Positions 26,366 to 35,733 are shown, counted from the first letter of the stretch. The stretch is DNA of 64,000 nucleotides from Paenarthrobacter aurescens (GCF_025421775.1 NZ_JAOEFX010000002.1:310001-374000); one strand, 5' to 3'. Translations and numbers: made by a program. The notes: generated by a model not told the origin, from the letters alone.

Positions 26366-28708
26366 CTAGCCCCGCCGCACCTCCACCGGCGTCAGCATCT
26401 CCCTCTCGAACCCCACTACGCGGCGGGGCCCGTGCAGGATCACCTCATGGGAGGCGGCGTCGGACGTGCTGGACGTCGAAACGTGCAGCTTCACCAGCCC
26501 TGGCGTCACCACTCGTTGAAGATCCAGGCCGGTGAAGGAGGTCCGGTCGGCGTGAACCACAAAATTCACGACGGCGGACGCCCCGGCTTCCAGCTCGACG
26601 CGCGAGTATCCGATCAGCTCGCGCACCGGACGAACCACTTCGCCCACTGGATCTTCCAGGTACAGCTGAACGACCTCGGCGCCACCACGCGATCCAGTGT
26701 TCGTGACCGTACAGCTCACGGTGATCGAGTCCGACGTCGACATCGTGGGTGCGCTGCACTGGTGCCCGGACAGCTCAAAGGTCGTATAGGACAGGCCGTG
26801 CCCGAAGCCGAACAAAGGCGAGGGGTCCAGTGCACTGACCCCGCTGGGTCCAGCGAGCTTCGAATGCAGGTACGTGCCGGGTTGGCCACCGGGGGAGCGT
26901 GGCACGGAGACGGGCAGTTTGCCGGAGGGATTGACGACGCCGGTTAGAACATCCCAGAGGGCCGGACCGCCTTCCTCCCCGGGGAAGAAGCCCTGGACCA
27001 TCGCATCGGCGCGGTCAACGAAGTCGCCCAAAGCGTAGGGCCGACCGCTGAGCACCACCACCACGGCACGTGTCCCGGAATCGGCGCACGTGGTCAAAAC
27101 ACGGTCCAGCATCCGGTGCTGGTCGCCCGGGAGGCGGAGGTCGGCGGCATCGTTGCCTTCGCCCGACGTGCCGCGGCCGAACAGTCCAGCGTTGTCGCCG
27201 ACCACCACCACGCAGGTGTCCACGGAGGAAGCTACCTGGCAGGCTTCGGCGATCTGTTCTTCCGTGGCCGACTCACAGTTGCCGGTGACAGCCGTAAGCA
27301 AAGTCCCGAAGCGCTTAGCCGCGACGTCCGCAACTGAAGGTACTGAAATACCCATGGGCACGTCGGGATGGGAGGCACCGACGTGGGCATCGAAGGAGTA
27401 GCAGCCGAGCATCGCGAAGGGGTCGTCGGCCAGTGGTCCCACAACGCCCAGCGAACCGGCCGGATCGAGAGGCAGGGTCGGAGCCCCACCGAATTCCCGG
27501 TTGCTCAACAACACCAAGGACTGGGCTGCCAACTGTCGCGCCAACGCACGGTTTTCGGCAGGATCAAGATCAATCACACCGGACATCGCTGGCGGAACAG
27601 CAGAGAAGTCAGGCGACAACAGCCCTACCTCGGCCTTCTGCGTCAGGACCCGTCGCAGGGCGTCGTCAACAACGGACTCGCCCAGCGCTCCTTCCTGGAT
27701 GCGGCGCAGCAGCGGCTCGCCAAAACAGTTAACTGTAGGAAGTTCGACGTCGACGCCGGCGCTCAGGGCCAGCACTGCGGCGTCACCGGAATCTGCGGCC
27801 ACGCCGTGCGTAACGTCAAGGAACGCGACGCCGAAGTAGTCGGCAACCACAGTCCCTGCGAAACCCCATTCCTCACGAAGCAGCCCGGTCAGGAGGGCAC
27901 GGTTCGCGGCGGCCGGTACGCCGTCGACGTCGGTATAGGCGTGCATCACCGAGCGGGGACCGCCGTGGCGGATCGCCATTTCAAACGGCGGCAGCATGAC
28001 GTCTGCGAGTTCGCGGGGGCCCATGGAGACGGGCGCGTGATTGCGGCCCGCTTGGGAAGCTGAGTAGCCGACGAAGTGTTTGAGCGTGGCAACGATGCCA
28101 GTGGATTCGAGGCCTTGGACGTAGGCGGTTGCCACCGTCCCCACCAGGTACGGGTCCTCGCCAATGGTCTCTTCCACGCGGCCCCACCGGAGATCGCGCA
28201 CAACGTCCAGCACCGGAGCCAGGCCCTGGTGAACGCCCAGGGACCGCATGCTGGTCCCGATCCGTGACGCCATCTGCCGCACAAGAGCAGGGTTGAACGT
28301 GGCACCCCACGCCAGCGGGACGGGAAAGGCGGTGGCCTTCCACGCCGCCAGGCCTGCCAGGCATTCCTCGTGAACCTGCGCCGGAATGCCGAAACGGGAC
28401 GCGGCCATGATCTGTGACTGCGCGGCGGCCAGGCGGTGGGCACCCTCGGCGGGCTCCACTGGAACGGTGCCGTACATGCGCGTGATCTGCCCGAGCCCAT
28501 TGGCGATGATGTCATCCCACGAGCGGGTGTCTCCGGCCATCTGGCTCTGCAGCGGAGCAACGGAGTCGCCGTCAGTGGAAGCGTTGACCCACACACCCAC
28601 CAACTGCGCGAGCTTCTCCTCAAGGGTCATTTCACGGATGAGGTGCTCGACGACGTCCGACGCTGGAATGCGGGCAAGTGCTTGCTGATCGGCGGCGCCG
28701 GTGCTCAC
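26366..28708 (-). CDS. glycoside hydrolase family 3 (beta-glucosidase/beta-xylosidase type)
   Basis: This 780-aa enzyme has the GH3 N-terminal barrel with KHFVGYSASQAGRN (K210, H211) and the nucleophile D290 in GTVVADYFGVAF. The alpha/beta-sandwich domain includes VVVVGDNAGLFGRGTSGEGND, and the C-terminal fibronectin-III-like domain carries PLFGFGHGLSYTTFE. There is no signal peptide, so it acts inside the cell. The start is GTG at 28708 after GGAG. It is divergent from a Gfo/Idh-DUF6807-cupin-LacI operon and shares its control region. The substrate may be a glucoside or xyloside. Confidence 0.9.
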   Translation of the reverse strand: MSTGAADQQALARIPASDVVEHLIREMTLEEKLAQLVGVWVNASTDGDSVAPLQSQMAGDTRSWDDIIANGLGQITRMYGTVPVEPAEGAHRLAAAQSQIMAASRFGIPAQVHEECLAGLAAWKATAFPVPLAWGATFNPALVRQMASRIGTSMRSLGVHQGLAPVLDVVRDLRWGRVEETIGEDPYLVGTVATAYVQGLESTGIVATLKHFVGYSASQAGRNHAPVSMGPRELADVMLPPFEMAIRHGGPRSVMHAYTDVDGVPAAANRALLTGLLREEWGFAGTVVADYFGVAFLDVTHGVAADSGDAAVLALSAGVDVELPTVNCFGEPLLRRIQEGALGESVVDDALRRVLTQKAEVGLLSPDFSAVPPAMSGVIDLDPAENRALARQLAAQSLVLLSNREFGGAPTLPLDPAGSLGVVGPLADDPFAMLGCYSFDAHVGASHPDVPMGISVPSVADVAAKRFGTLLTAVTGNCESATEEQIAEACQVASSVDTCVVVVGDNAGLFGRGTSGEGNDAADLRLPGDQHRMLDRVLTTCADSGTRAVVVVLSGRPYALGDFVDRADAMVQGFFPGEEGGPALWDVLTGVVNPSGKLPVSVPRSPGGQPGTYLHSKLAGPSGVSALDPSPLFGFGHGLSYTTFELSGHQCSAPTMSTSDSITVSCTVTNTGSRGGAEVVQLYLEDPVGEVVRPVRELIGYSRVELEAGASAVVNFVVHADRTSFTGLDLQRVVTPGLVKLHVSTSSTSDAASHEVILHGPRRVVGFEREMLTPVEVRRG

Positions 28709-28919
28709 GGGCTTCTCCTTGAAGTCAGTTGATTGTTTTTAGAAACTATCAGAAACATCCATTTACTTTCCATAGTCCTAAACCCTTGACTTGGCCTAAC
28801 CGTCCTTCGTAGCGTTGGTCACTGAAGCGGAAGCACAACGCGTTGGATGTCGGAGAACTTCCATAACCGCTAAGAAACTTTCGTAAATCACCACATCGAA
28901 TCCTGACGGAGAAGCTCAC
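28709..28919. promoter_or_regulatory. divergent control region with LacI-like sites
   Basis: Between the divergent GH3 and Gfo/Idh genes lie AGAAACTATC (28741-28750; the complement is GATAGTTTCT), a second AGAAAC 10 bases on, TTTACTTTCC at 28762-28771 and the perfect 9-bp palindrome GAAACTTTC at 28874-28882. The same cores recur before the GH42 operon and around the LacI gene. Confidence 0.55.
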
Positions 28920-30026
28920 ATGCAGACGTACAAAGTGGCCATCGTGGGAACGGGGGGAATCGCGGCAGTGCACGCGTCCAACCTGGCCCGCACCGACAAC
29001 CGGGCGGAGTTGGTGGCAGCGTGCGATGTTGACGATGCACGCCTGCAGTCCTTCGCCGACGAGCACCGGATATCCGGCCGCTACCGGAGCCTCACCGAGT
29101 TGCTGGCCGAAGCCAAACCGGACATCGTGCACCTGTGCACCCCGCCGATGATGCATATCGACCAAGCGATTGAGTGCCTCGAAGCCGGCGCGCACGTCTT
29201 GTCCGAAAAGCCGCCAGCCCTCAGCCTGGCCGACTTTGACCGCCTTCATTCCGCGGCAGCCAAGGGTGGTGCGCAGTTCTCGTGCGTGTTCCAGCACCGC
29301 TTCGGAGACGCCTCAGCCGCGGCCCGAACCCTGATTGGCGGCAGCGACTTCGGCCGTCCGCTGGTGGCCCGCTGCGACACCCTCTGGTACCGCCCCGACG
29401 AGTACTTCGACCTCCCTTGGCGCGGTACATGGAAGGCCGAGGGCGGCGGACCCACCATGGGTCACGGCATCCACCAGTTCGATCTTCTCCTCCACCTGCT
29501 GGGCCCGTGGGAAGAGGTCAACGCCATCGCCTCGCGGCAAGCCCGGGCCACCTCCACCGAGGATTTCTCGGCCGCGCTGGTCCGATTCGAGAACGGCGCC
29601 GCCGCCACCGTCATCAACTCACTGCTCTCGCCGCGCGAAACTTCGGACATCCGCGTCGACTGCGAATTCGCAACGATCGAACTCAGCCACCTCTACGGCT
29701 ACGGCACCAAGGACTGGACCATCACGGCGGCGCCCGGACATGAGGACGCCGTTGCGGGCGCCTGGGCCGGGCAGCCGTTGGAGCGGGGAAGCGGCCACTC
29801 CGCGCAGTTCCTCGCCATGTATGACGCGCTCGACGCCGGACTGCCGCTCCCAGCCGACGCGGACTCAGCGCGGCAAACGCTGGAGTTCGCTGCCGCGATT
29901 TACGCCTCTGCCTTCACCGGCCAGCCCGTGAGGCGCGGAGACATTGTTCCGGGCCATGCCTTCTACGAGGGAATGGATGGCGAAGGACGCGGCACCCGTG
30001 TCCTTGCTTCCACAGCCCGCGCCTAA
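28920..30026 (+). CDS. Gfo/Idh/MocA-family sugar oxidoreductase
   Basis: This 368-aa NAD(P)-dependent oxidoreductase has an N-terminal Rossmann fold (VAIVGTGGIAAVHASNLA), the family's catalytic motif LSEKPPALSLADF (EKP), and the C-terminal domain with GPTMGHGIHQFDLLLHLLG. Members oxidise or epimerise sugars, inositols or glycosides. Next to DUF6807, a cupin and GH3, it probably takes part in breakdown of a plant-derived glycoside, possibly after oxidation of the sugar. Confidence 0.9.
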   Translation: MQTYKVAIVGTGGIAAVHASNLARTDNRAELVAACDVDDARLQSFADEHRISGRYRSLTELLAEAKPDIVHLCTPPMMHIDQAIECLEAGAHVLSEKPPALSLADFDRLHSAAAKGGAQFSCVFQHRFGDASAAARTLIGGSDFGRPLVARCDTLWYRPDEYFDLPWRGTWKAEGGGPTMGHGIHQFDLLLHLLGPWEEVNAIASRQARATSTEDFSAALVRFENGAAATVINSLLSPRETSDIRVDCEFATIELSHLYGYGTKDWTITAAPGHEDAVAGAWAGQPLERGSGHSAQFLAMYDALDAGLPLPADADSARQTLEFAAAIYASAFTGQPVRRGDIVPGHAFYEGMDGEGRGTRVLASTARA

Positions 30027-30051
30027 ACCCACACCCAACCGGAGATCCCTG

Positions 30052-31014
30052 ATGACCACCACAGCCCAGACCGCCCTGACCGGGACCATTAGCTATACCG
30101 ACGATGGCCGATCCCTGACTTTCACCGTTGGAGCCCAGGACATCGCCACCTACACGTATCTGCCCGACGACGAGCAATACGAAAGCCCCCGACCGTTCTT
30201 CCACCCGCTCACCACCTTGGAAGGCGACGAAGTCACCATCTCCAGGCCGTGGGATCACGTGTGGCACAAGGGCCTGTCGTGGGCACTGCCCAACGTGGGT
30301 GAACACAATTTCTGGGGCGGAGCCACCTACACCCGCGAGACCGGCTACGCGAACCTGGACAACAACGGGGCCATGAACCACAAGGCTTTTACCAGCATCG
30401 AAGATTCCGGCGCAGGGATCACGGCCGCCGAGTCCCTGCTTTGGACCGGGCAACCAGCCGGGTCCGGGCAGGAAGGCAAGCCGCTCATCGCCGAGAAGCG
30501 CCGGTTCAGAGTCCAACTGCTGCCCGCAGGCAATGCGTGGGCCCTCCTCTTCGAAACGGAGATGAGCAACGTTTCCGGCACAGAAATCGGCATCGGCAGC
30601 CCCACCACGGAGGGCCGGGACAACGCAGGCTACGGCGGCCTGTTCTGGAGGGGACCGCGCTCCTTCACCGGCGGCGAATTCCGCTCCGAGGCAGGGACAG
30701 GCGCCGACGAGTTCATGGGCACCCGCTCAGCCTGGATCGCCTTCACCGGGCAGCACGACCTCACCTGCCGGAAGTCCAGCATCATGTTCGTCGAGGACCA
30801 GGAAAACCCGGGTGCCTCCAACCAATGGTTCGCACGCTCCTCGATGTTCGCCTGCCTGGGTTCGGCCCCGTTCTTCAGCGAAGTAGTCCCTCTCAAGGAG
30901 GGCGAACCGCTCACGTACCGGTACGCCGTCGTGATCTCCGACGGGTCCCTGGAAGACCAGCAAGCCGCTGCACTCGCCGACGCCGCCAAGGGCGCCTTGG
31001 ATGCTTGGGCCTGA
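30052..31014 (+). CDS. DUF6807 (PmoA-like) protein
   Basis: This 320-aa beta-rich protein has RPFFHPLTTLEGDEVTISRP, DHVWHKGLSWALPNVGEHNF and WARSSMFACLGSAPFF-like blocks typical of DUF6807/PmoA proteins. They commonly occur beside Gfo/Idh oxidoreductases in sugar-degradation loci, and their reaction is not established. The ATG at 30052 lies 25 bases after the oxidoreductase stop and follows GGAG; the frame itself opens farther upstream. Confidence 0.82.
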   Translation: MTTTAQTALTGTISYTDDGRSLTFTVGAQDIATYTYLPDDEQYESPRPFFHPLTTLEGDEVTISRPWDHVWHKGLSWALPNVGEHNFWGGATYTRETGYANLDNNGAMNHKAFTSIEDSGAGITAAESLLWTGQPAGSGQEGKPLIAEKRRFRVQLLPAGNAWALLFETEMSNVSGTEIGIGSPTTEGRDNAGYGGLFWRGPRSFTGGEFRSEAGTGADEFMGTRSAWIAFTGQHDLTCRKSSIMFVEDQENPGASNQWFARSSMFACLGSAPFFSEVVPLKEGEPLTYRYAVVISDGSLEDQQAAALADAAKGALDAWA

Positions 31015-31016
31015 CC

Positions 31017-31763
31017 ATGTGCACCTCCTTTCCTGGCGCCACGGCGGTCTCTGAGGTCAGCATCTACCACTGGCCGGGCCTGGACGGCGCGGCCGGCGGA
31101 TCGCCCCATCTGCATACCGCGTCGACAGAGGCGTATGTGGTGCAGCAAGGGACCGGCCGCTTGGAGACGCTGGACTCGCGTGGCTTCACCACCACGGCGC
31201 TGGCTCCCGGGACGGTTGTCTGGTTTACACCGGGCACCGTGCACCGTGCCATCAATGACTCGGGCGACCTCAGGGTGCTGGTTGTCATGCAGAACGCCGG
31301 GCTGCCCGAGAACGGCGACGCCGTCATGACCTTCCCGCCCGAGCACCTGGTGGACGTGGAGACCTACTCACGCGCAGCGTCCCTGCAGTCAAAGAACGCC
31401 GACGGCGGTGACGCGGCTGCGGAGGCGGCCGCGCGCCGTCGTCGGGACCTGGCTTTGGAGGGGTATCTGGAGTTGAAGGCCGCCGTGCTGGAATCGGGCG
31501 TTGCGGCGCTCGCCGATTTCCACGCGTCGGCTGCGCGGTTGGTCAGCGCCAAGACGGCGGGTTGGCGGGACCTTCTCAGCGGGGGAGCGGAGCGGCAGGC
31601 GGTCGTGACCGGCAAGCAGTTGGAGTCTCTTGAGTCGATGGAAAGTTTCTACTTGCAGGATGCGAGGACTACGATGGGCGAACGGAAAACCCGCCGGATT
31701 TACGGCATGTGTGGTCGTATCCAGGCCTGGGAACTTTCCGAAACTGCAATCGTCGGGACGTGA
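31017..31763 (+). CDS. cupin-domain protein
   Basis: This 248-aa protein starts two bases after the DUF6807 stop. An N-terminal cupin barrel is visible: HLHTASTEAYVVQQGTGRLE for motif 1 with metal ligands H, H and E, and PGTVVWFTPGTVHRAINDSG for motif 2 with a further His. From about residue 120 the protein is helical (AAARRRRDLALEGYLELKAA). Isomerase or sugar-binding roles are plausible. The last 40 codons contain two candidate LacI sites. A longer frame covers the preceding gene in another phase; only the part from 31017 is coding. Confidence 0.8.
   Translation: MCTSFPGATAVSEVSIYHWPGLDGAAGGSPHLHTASTEAYVVQQGTGRLETLDSRGFTTTALAPGTVVWFTPGTVHRAINDSGDLRVLVVMQNAGLPENGDAVMTFPPEHLVDVETYSRAASLQSKNADGGDAAAEAAARRRRDLALEGYLELKAAVLESGVAALADFHASAARLVSAKTAGWRDLLSGGAERQAVVTGKQLESLESMESFYLQDARTTMGERKTRRIYGMCGRIQAWELSETAIVGT
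31641..31739 (+). promoter_or_regulatory. two candidate LacI sites inside the cupin 3' end
   Basis: GAAAGTTTC, a perfect 9-bp palindrome, lies at 31641-31649, and GGAACTTTCC lies at 31730-31739, 50 bases before the LacI start. Their place upstream of the regulator suggests autoregulation from an internal promoter. Confidence 0.45.
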
Positions 31764-31788
31764 TTCCTGGCTGGAAGGGTGGGGACCC

Positions 31789-32814
31789 ATGGTGACCAAG
31801 CAGGACTCGGGGCGGGCTACGATCAGCGAGATCGCCCGGGAGGCCGGCGTGTCCGTGCCCACGGTTTCCAAGGTCCTCAACGGCCATGCCCACGTTGCAG
31901 CAGCCACCCGCGCGAAGGTTGAAGAAATCATCGCCAGGCGTGACTATGCGCGGCGGCCGGCCAAGCGCAGCAAGAAAGCCGGCCTCATCGACCTCGTATT
32001 CCCGGGCATGGGCTCGGAATGGGCGTGCGAGATCATCGAGGGCGTGGAACGCGTTGCGCAGGAGGCCGGGTACGGCACCGTGGTCAGCAGCTTGTCGCTG
32101 GATGGATCGCGGATCCGCCCGTGGCTGGCGAACCTTGCGGAGCGAAAGTCCGACGGCGTGCTGCTCGCCGTGTACGAACTGGACTCCAAGCAGATCCAGC
32201 GGATCAAGTCGCTCGGCATTCCGGTGATCCTGATCGATCCGGTGGGTCAGCCGGGGCCGGACCTCATGACGGTTGGTGCCGCGAACTGGGACGGTGCCTT
32301 CTCGGCAACTGAGCACCTGTTGAAGCTCGGTCACACCAGGATCGGCATGATCGGTGGGCGTGAAGATTTGCAGTGCAGCAGTGCACGCGAGGATGGGTAC
32401 CTGGCTGCACTGAGGCGTGCCGGCGTGGAAGTTGACCCTTCGTTGATGGTGCCCGGCGATTTCTCCACCGAGTCCGGGGCGCGAGGGACCGAGGCCCTGT
32501 TGGCGCTTCCCCAGCGGCCCACGGCGATCTTCACCGGGAACGACGCCCAGGCGCTCGGAGCCTACCGCGCAGCACGCTCCGCCGGGCTACGCATCCCGGA
32601 GGACCTCTCGATCATCGGCTTCGACGACATTCCCGCAGCCGAATGGATCGAACCCGGCCTCACCACCATCCGCCAACCCGTGGTCCAGATGGCAGAAACC
32701 GCCATGCGCGCGCTGCTCCGGCACCTCGAAGGTGATGAGGAGCTGCCGCAGCGGATTGAGCTGGGAACTGAATTGGTAGTGAGGGGCTCGACGGCGGCGG
32801 CTAGGGCCCGCTAG
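31789..32814 (+). CDS. LacI-family transcriptional regulator
   Basis: This 341-aa repressor has the LacI helix-turn-helix and hinge (ATISEIAREAGVSVPTVSKV, LNGHAHVAAATRAKVEEII) and a periplasmic-binding-protein-like sugar domain (TGNDAQALGAYRAA, LSIIGFDDIPAAEWIEPGLT). The start at ATG 31789 gives the usual N-terminus. It closes the Gfo/Idh operon and overlaps the convergent LysR gene by 14 bases. It is the only LacI gene in the window and the prime candidate for binding the GAAANTTTC-type sites here and before the GH42 operon. Confidence 0.92.
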   Translation: MVTKQDSGRATISEIAREAGVSVPTVSKVLNGHAHVAAATRAKVEEIIARRDYARRPAKRSKKAGLIDLVFPGMGSEWACEIIEGVERVAQEAGYGTVVSSLSLDGSRIRPWLANLAERKSDGVLLAVYELDSKQIQRIKSLGIPVILIDPVGQPGPDLMTVGAANWDGAFSATEHLLKLGHTRIGMIGGREDLQCSSAREDGYLAALRRAGVEVDPSLMVPGDFSTESGARGTEALLALPQRPTAIFTGNDAQALGAYRAARSAGLRIPEDLSIIGFDDIPAAEWIEPGLTTIRQPVVQMAETAMRALLRHLEGDEELPQRIELGTELVVRGSTAAARAR

Positions 32815-33679
32815 CCTCGACGGATTCCAGGAACAGGGGGACCAGCGGGTCCTTGTTTCCGGCCAACCACGCGGTTCCGATGCTCCACGTCGAGGACTCA
32901 AGGTCGATGGGCACCAAACGTACGCCTTCAGGAATGATGGCGGATGTGCTGGCGGGAACAACGGCGGAGCCGGCGCCTGCGGCGACGAGCGCCAGCACTG
33001 TAAGCAGGTCGGACGTTTCGTACAGGACATGTGGATGTGCGCCAAGGTCCGTGTACAGCATGCCGGTTTGAGCCGCCAGGCCGGGGCCGCGTTCCGGATC
33101 CAGACGGATGACGGGGCGGCCGTCGAGGTACTCCCGGAGTGATTCACGCGTGGATGGGGGAACCGGTTCAGCGCTCGGAATCGCAAGGGCCAAGCGATCG
33201 CGGCGAATCATCCGGGTGGCAATGTCTGGTGGGGCCGGCAGTCGAACGAAACCGATGCCAAGGGCCCCGCTGCGCAAGGCATCGAACTGCACCGACGATG
33301 ACATGTCTTCCAGCCCGATGTCGATCGCGGGGTGTTTGGTCCGGAAATCGGCCACGGCGCGCGGGGCAACGTCGATCGCTGACATGCCGAATCCGACGTT
33401 CAGCACACCTTCCGCCCCCGCTGCGACACGTTCCATTCTCTGGGTGAGTGCGTCCGCCCTGCGCACAAGGTCAATCGCATCGGCAAGCAACGCTTCTCCG
33501 GCAGTGGTGAGTGCGGCCCCGTGTCGTCCCCGCGTGAACAGCAGGCTTCCTGATTGCCGCTCCAGGAATTGGATCTGCTTGGTCAGGTTGGATTGCGTGG
33601 TGGAGAGTGACTTCGCCGCCAGACCGAAATTCCCGGCTTCGGCAACAGCAATGAAGGAGCGCAACAGACGTAGTTCCAT
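32801..33679 (-). CDS. LysR-family transcriptional regulator
   Basis: This 292-aa regulator has the LysR winged helix (ELRLLRSFIAVAEAGNFGLA, AKSLSTTQSNLTKQIQFLER) and a two-lobed effector domain (IDIGLEDMSSSVQFDALRSG). It is divergent from a nitrilase-family gene with a good LysR-type box between them, so it probably controls that enzyme. The effector is unknown. Confidence 0.9.
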   Translation of the reverse strand: MELRLLRSFIAVAEAGNFGLAAKSLSTTQSNLTKQIQFLERQSGSLLFTRGRHGAALTTAGEALLADAIDLVRRADALTQRMERVAAGAEGVLNVGFGMSAIDVAPRAVADFRTKHPAIDIGLEDMSSSVQFDALRSGALGIGFVRLPAPPDIATRMIRRDRLALAIPSAEPVPPSTRESLREYLDGRPVIRLDPERGPGLAAQTGMLYTDLGAHPHVLYETSDLLTVLALVAAGAGSAVVPASTSAIIPEGVRLVPIDLESSTWSIGTAWLAGNKDPLVPLFLESVEASGP

Positions 33680-33696
33680 TCATGGACCATAGGTTC

Positions 33697-33711
33697 ATTC
33701 CAAAAAGGAAT
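33697..33711. promoter_or_regulatory. LysR-type binding site
   Basis: ATTCC-AAAAA-GGAAT is a perfect 5-bp dyad with a 5-base AT-rich spacer. It contains the T-N11-A pattern expected for LysR proteins and lies between the divergent LysR and nitrilase genes. Confidence 0.6.
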
Positions 33712-33789
33712 CAAATCGCATCAAATATTCATTGGACGGAATGGGAAGGGGAGACCAGCATGGAAGGAGTCGCAGCCTAAGGAGAAACA

Positions 33790-34767
33790 ATGCCCGCCAC
33801 CCCCACCCTCCGTGCCTCAGTTGTTCAATTCGAGGCGGTCCCCGATCGCCCGGACCTCAATCTGAAGACCGTCCGCCGCCTCGCCAACAAGGCTGCAACG
33901 GACGGCGCCCATCTGGTCGTGTTCCCGGAAATGTGCCTCATCGGTTACTGGCATCTACGGAAGCAGACCCCTCAGCGCCTGCTCCAGTTGGCGCAATCCG
34001 AGCGCGGCGAACACGTCCGCGCTGTCAAAGAGCTGGCCGAAGAGCTTGGCGTGGGCATCGGCGTTGGATATTTGGAGGTCGACGACGACAAGCAACTCTA
34101 CAACTCGTACTCCTTCTGCCTTCCGGACGGGACCGTTCACACCCATCGGAAATTGCATGCGTTCGAGCATGAGGCCATCAGGAGCGGCTCCGGGTTCACA
34201 GTGTTTGATACGCCTTGGGGAGTCAAGATGGGGATTCTGATCTGCTGGGACAACAACTTGGTGGAAAACGTTCGCGCTACCGCGCTACTCGGCGCAACCG
34301 TCCTGATCGCGCCCCATCAGACGGGCGGCACCAACTCAGCCAGCCCGCGCGGCATGAAGCCCGTCCCGGCTGGGTTGTGGGAAAACCGTGAAGCAGATCC
34401 TGCGGCTATTGAGGCCGCCTTCCGGGGTCCCAACGGACGTGAATGGCTCATGCGGTGGCTGCCCGCCCGTGCACACGACAATGGGATTTTCGTTCTCTTC
34501 AGCAACGGCGTGGGCCGTGACGATGATGAAATCCGGACAGGGAATGCAATGGTGATCGATCCCTACGGATCGATTGTGGCCGAGACATGGGTGGCCGATG
34601 AGGCCGTGGTGACGGCCGATTTGGACCTGGGCCTTATACCCATGTCAACGGGACGCAGGTGGATTCGTGGTCGCCGGCCGGAACTCTATGACGTCCTGAG
34701 TCGTCCCCAGGGCAACGAGTTGGGCGCGCGGGCGGCACGCTTCTCCACGGACCCCGTTCAGGTCTAA
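33790..34767 (+). CDS. carbon-nitrogen hydrolase (nitrilase superfamily)
   Basis: This 325-aa hydrolase has the Glu-Lys-Cys triad: E47 in LVVFPEMCLIGYW, K121 in THRKLHAFE and C152 in GILICWDNNLVENVR. It should hydrolyse an amide, carbamoyl or nitrile group in the cytoplasm. The ATG follows AGGAG. Divergence from LysR suggests substrate-induced expression. The specific substrate is unknown. Confidence 0.88.
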   Translation: MPATPTLRASVVQFEAVPDRPDLNLKTVRRLANKAATDGAHLVVFPEMCLIGYWHLRKQTPQRLLQLAQSERGEHVRAVKELAEELGVGIGVGYLEVDDDKQLYNSYSFCLPDGTVHTHRKLHAFEHEAIRSGSGFTVFDTPWGVKMGILICWDNNLVENVRATALLGATVLIAPHQTGGTNSASPRGMKPVPAGLWENREADPAAIEAAFRGPNGREWLMRWLPARAHDNGIFVLFSNGVGRDDDEIRTGNAMVIDPYGSIVAETWVADEAVVTADLDLGLIPMSTGRRWIRGRRPELYDVLSRPQGNELGARAARFSTDPVQV

Positions 34768-34775
34768 GTGGGGTT

Positions 34776-34799
34776 CCAACGGGCTCCGGGCACCGTTGG
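34776..34799 (+). terminator. stem-loop after the nitrilase-family gene
   Basis: CCAACGG (34776-34782) and CCGTTGG (34793-34799) form a hairpin nine bases after the stop, followed by GTTTGGGG. The U-tract is weak. Confidence 0.45.
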
Positions 34800-34990
34800 G
34801 TTTGGGGTGGCTGGAGTTGACGAACCATCGCTCCGCGGGTCTGCATAGGTGCAGGTCAACACGTCCCGGGGCCAACTTTGTACCGGTGATCGTTGGACGT
34901 TATGGTTATGCAAGACCGTTTTGCAGAGGGCGGCAATCTTCGCTCCTTTGCTGTCTGCTGGGGACGCATTTCAGTCAGTAGGAACGTGCC

Positions 34991-35728
34991 ATGGTCAACC
35001 CCCGCCCCGAGCAGGAAGCTCTCCAAAACGGATACTTTCTGGATCTCGTTCTCGGCAGCGAAGATGTCGAGGCCTTTCTCAGCGATCTTGCAGAGTTTTC
35101 AGCCGAGACGCTCTCGTGTCCCGGTGCCGCCGTCTTCTGCGGCATCACCGTTCTTCGCCGCAAAAAGTCGGCCACCGCTGCCAGCAGTGACGATCGCGCC
35201 CGCGTCATGGACGAACTTCAGAACGACTATGAGGGGCCGTGTCTCACGGCCATGGACAAGCTGACCCCCGTCCTTGTGTCGGACCTCCTGAGTGAGCACC
35301 GCTGGCCGGACTATGTGGAGGCCGCGTCGCACCAGGGACTTCGGTCCATCCTCAGCGTCCCTCTCCTGGTGGAGGGCGATACCCGGGCGGCCCTGAACCT
35401 CTACTCGGAGCGGACCAACGCCTTCAGCGAGTTCGACGTGGAGCGTGCCGAGGTCTTCGCGTCGCATGCCTCGAAGTCGCTGCGTCTCGCCCTGAAGATC
35501 GCACAACTCAGCGACGCCAGGAACGACCTCGCGGCGGCCATGCAGTCCCGCACCGTCATCGACCTCGCCGTCGGAGCGATCATGGCGCAGAACAAATGCA
35601 GCCAAGAAGAGGCCTTCACCATCCTTCGCACGGCCTCCAGCAACCGCAACATCAAGCTGCGGCACCTCGCCACGTCCATCATCGCTGCCGTCTCGTCGGG
35701 GAAGGTCACCACGCACTTCGAGGAGTAG
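34991..35728 (+). CDS. GAF-ANTAR RNA-binding antiterminator
   Basis: This 245-aa protein has a GAF sensor domain (about residues 20-165; YEGPCLTAMDKLTPVLVSDL, SVPLLVEGDTRAALNLYSER) and a C-terminal ANTAR domain (about 180-235; SRTVIDLAVGAIMAQNKCSQ, EEAFTILRTASSNRNIKLRH). ANTAR domains bind paired hexaloop hairpins in nascent RNA. Such GAF-ANTAR proteins are abundant in Arthrobacter and probably respond to stress or light. The 223 bases upstream hold no other gene. Confidence 0.9.
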   Translation: MVNPRPEQEALQNGYFLDLVLGSEDVEAFLSDLAEFSAETLSCPGAAVFCGITVLRRKKSATAASSDDRARVMDELQNDYEGPCLTAMDKLTPVLVSDLLSEHRWPDYVEAASHQGLRSILSVPLLVEGDTRAALNLYSERTNAFSEFDVERAEVFASHASKSLRLALKIAQLSDARNDLAAAMQSRTVIDLAVGAIMAQNKCSQEEAFTILRTASSNRNIKLRHLATSIIAAVSSGKVTTHFEE

Positions 35729-35733
35729 CGCGC

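Noticed and set aside
27368..28063. 231-codon frame antisense to the GH3 gene
   Set aside because: Third-position GC bias and family matches belong to GH3 on the other strand; no ribosome-binding site and no recognisable protein.
30441..31016. Extension of the cupin gene upstream through the DUF6807 gene
   Set aside because: Same open frame but the overlapping DUF6807 frame is the coding one; the cupin begins at 31017.
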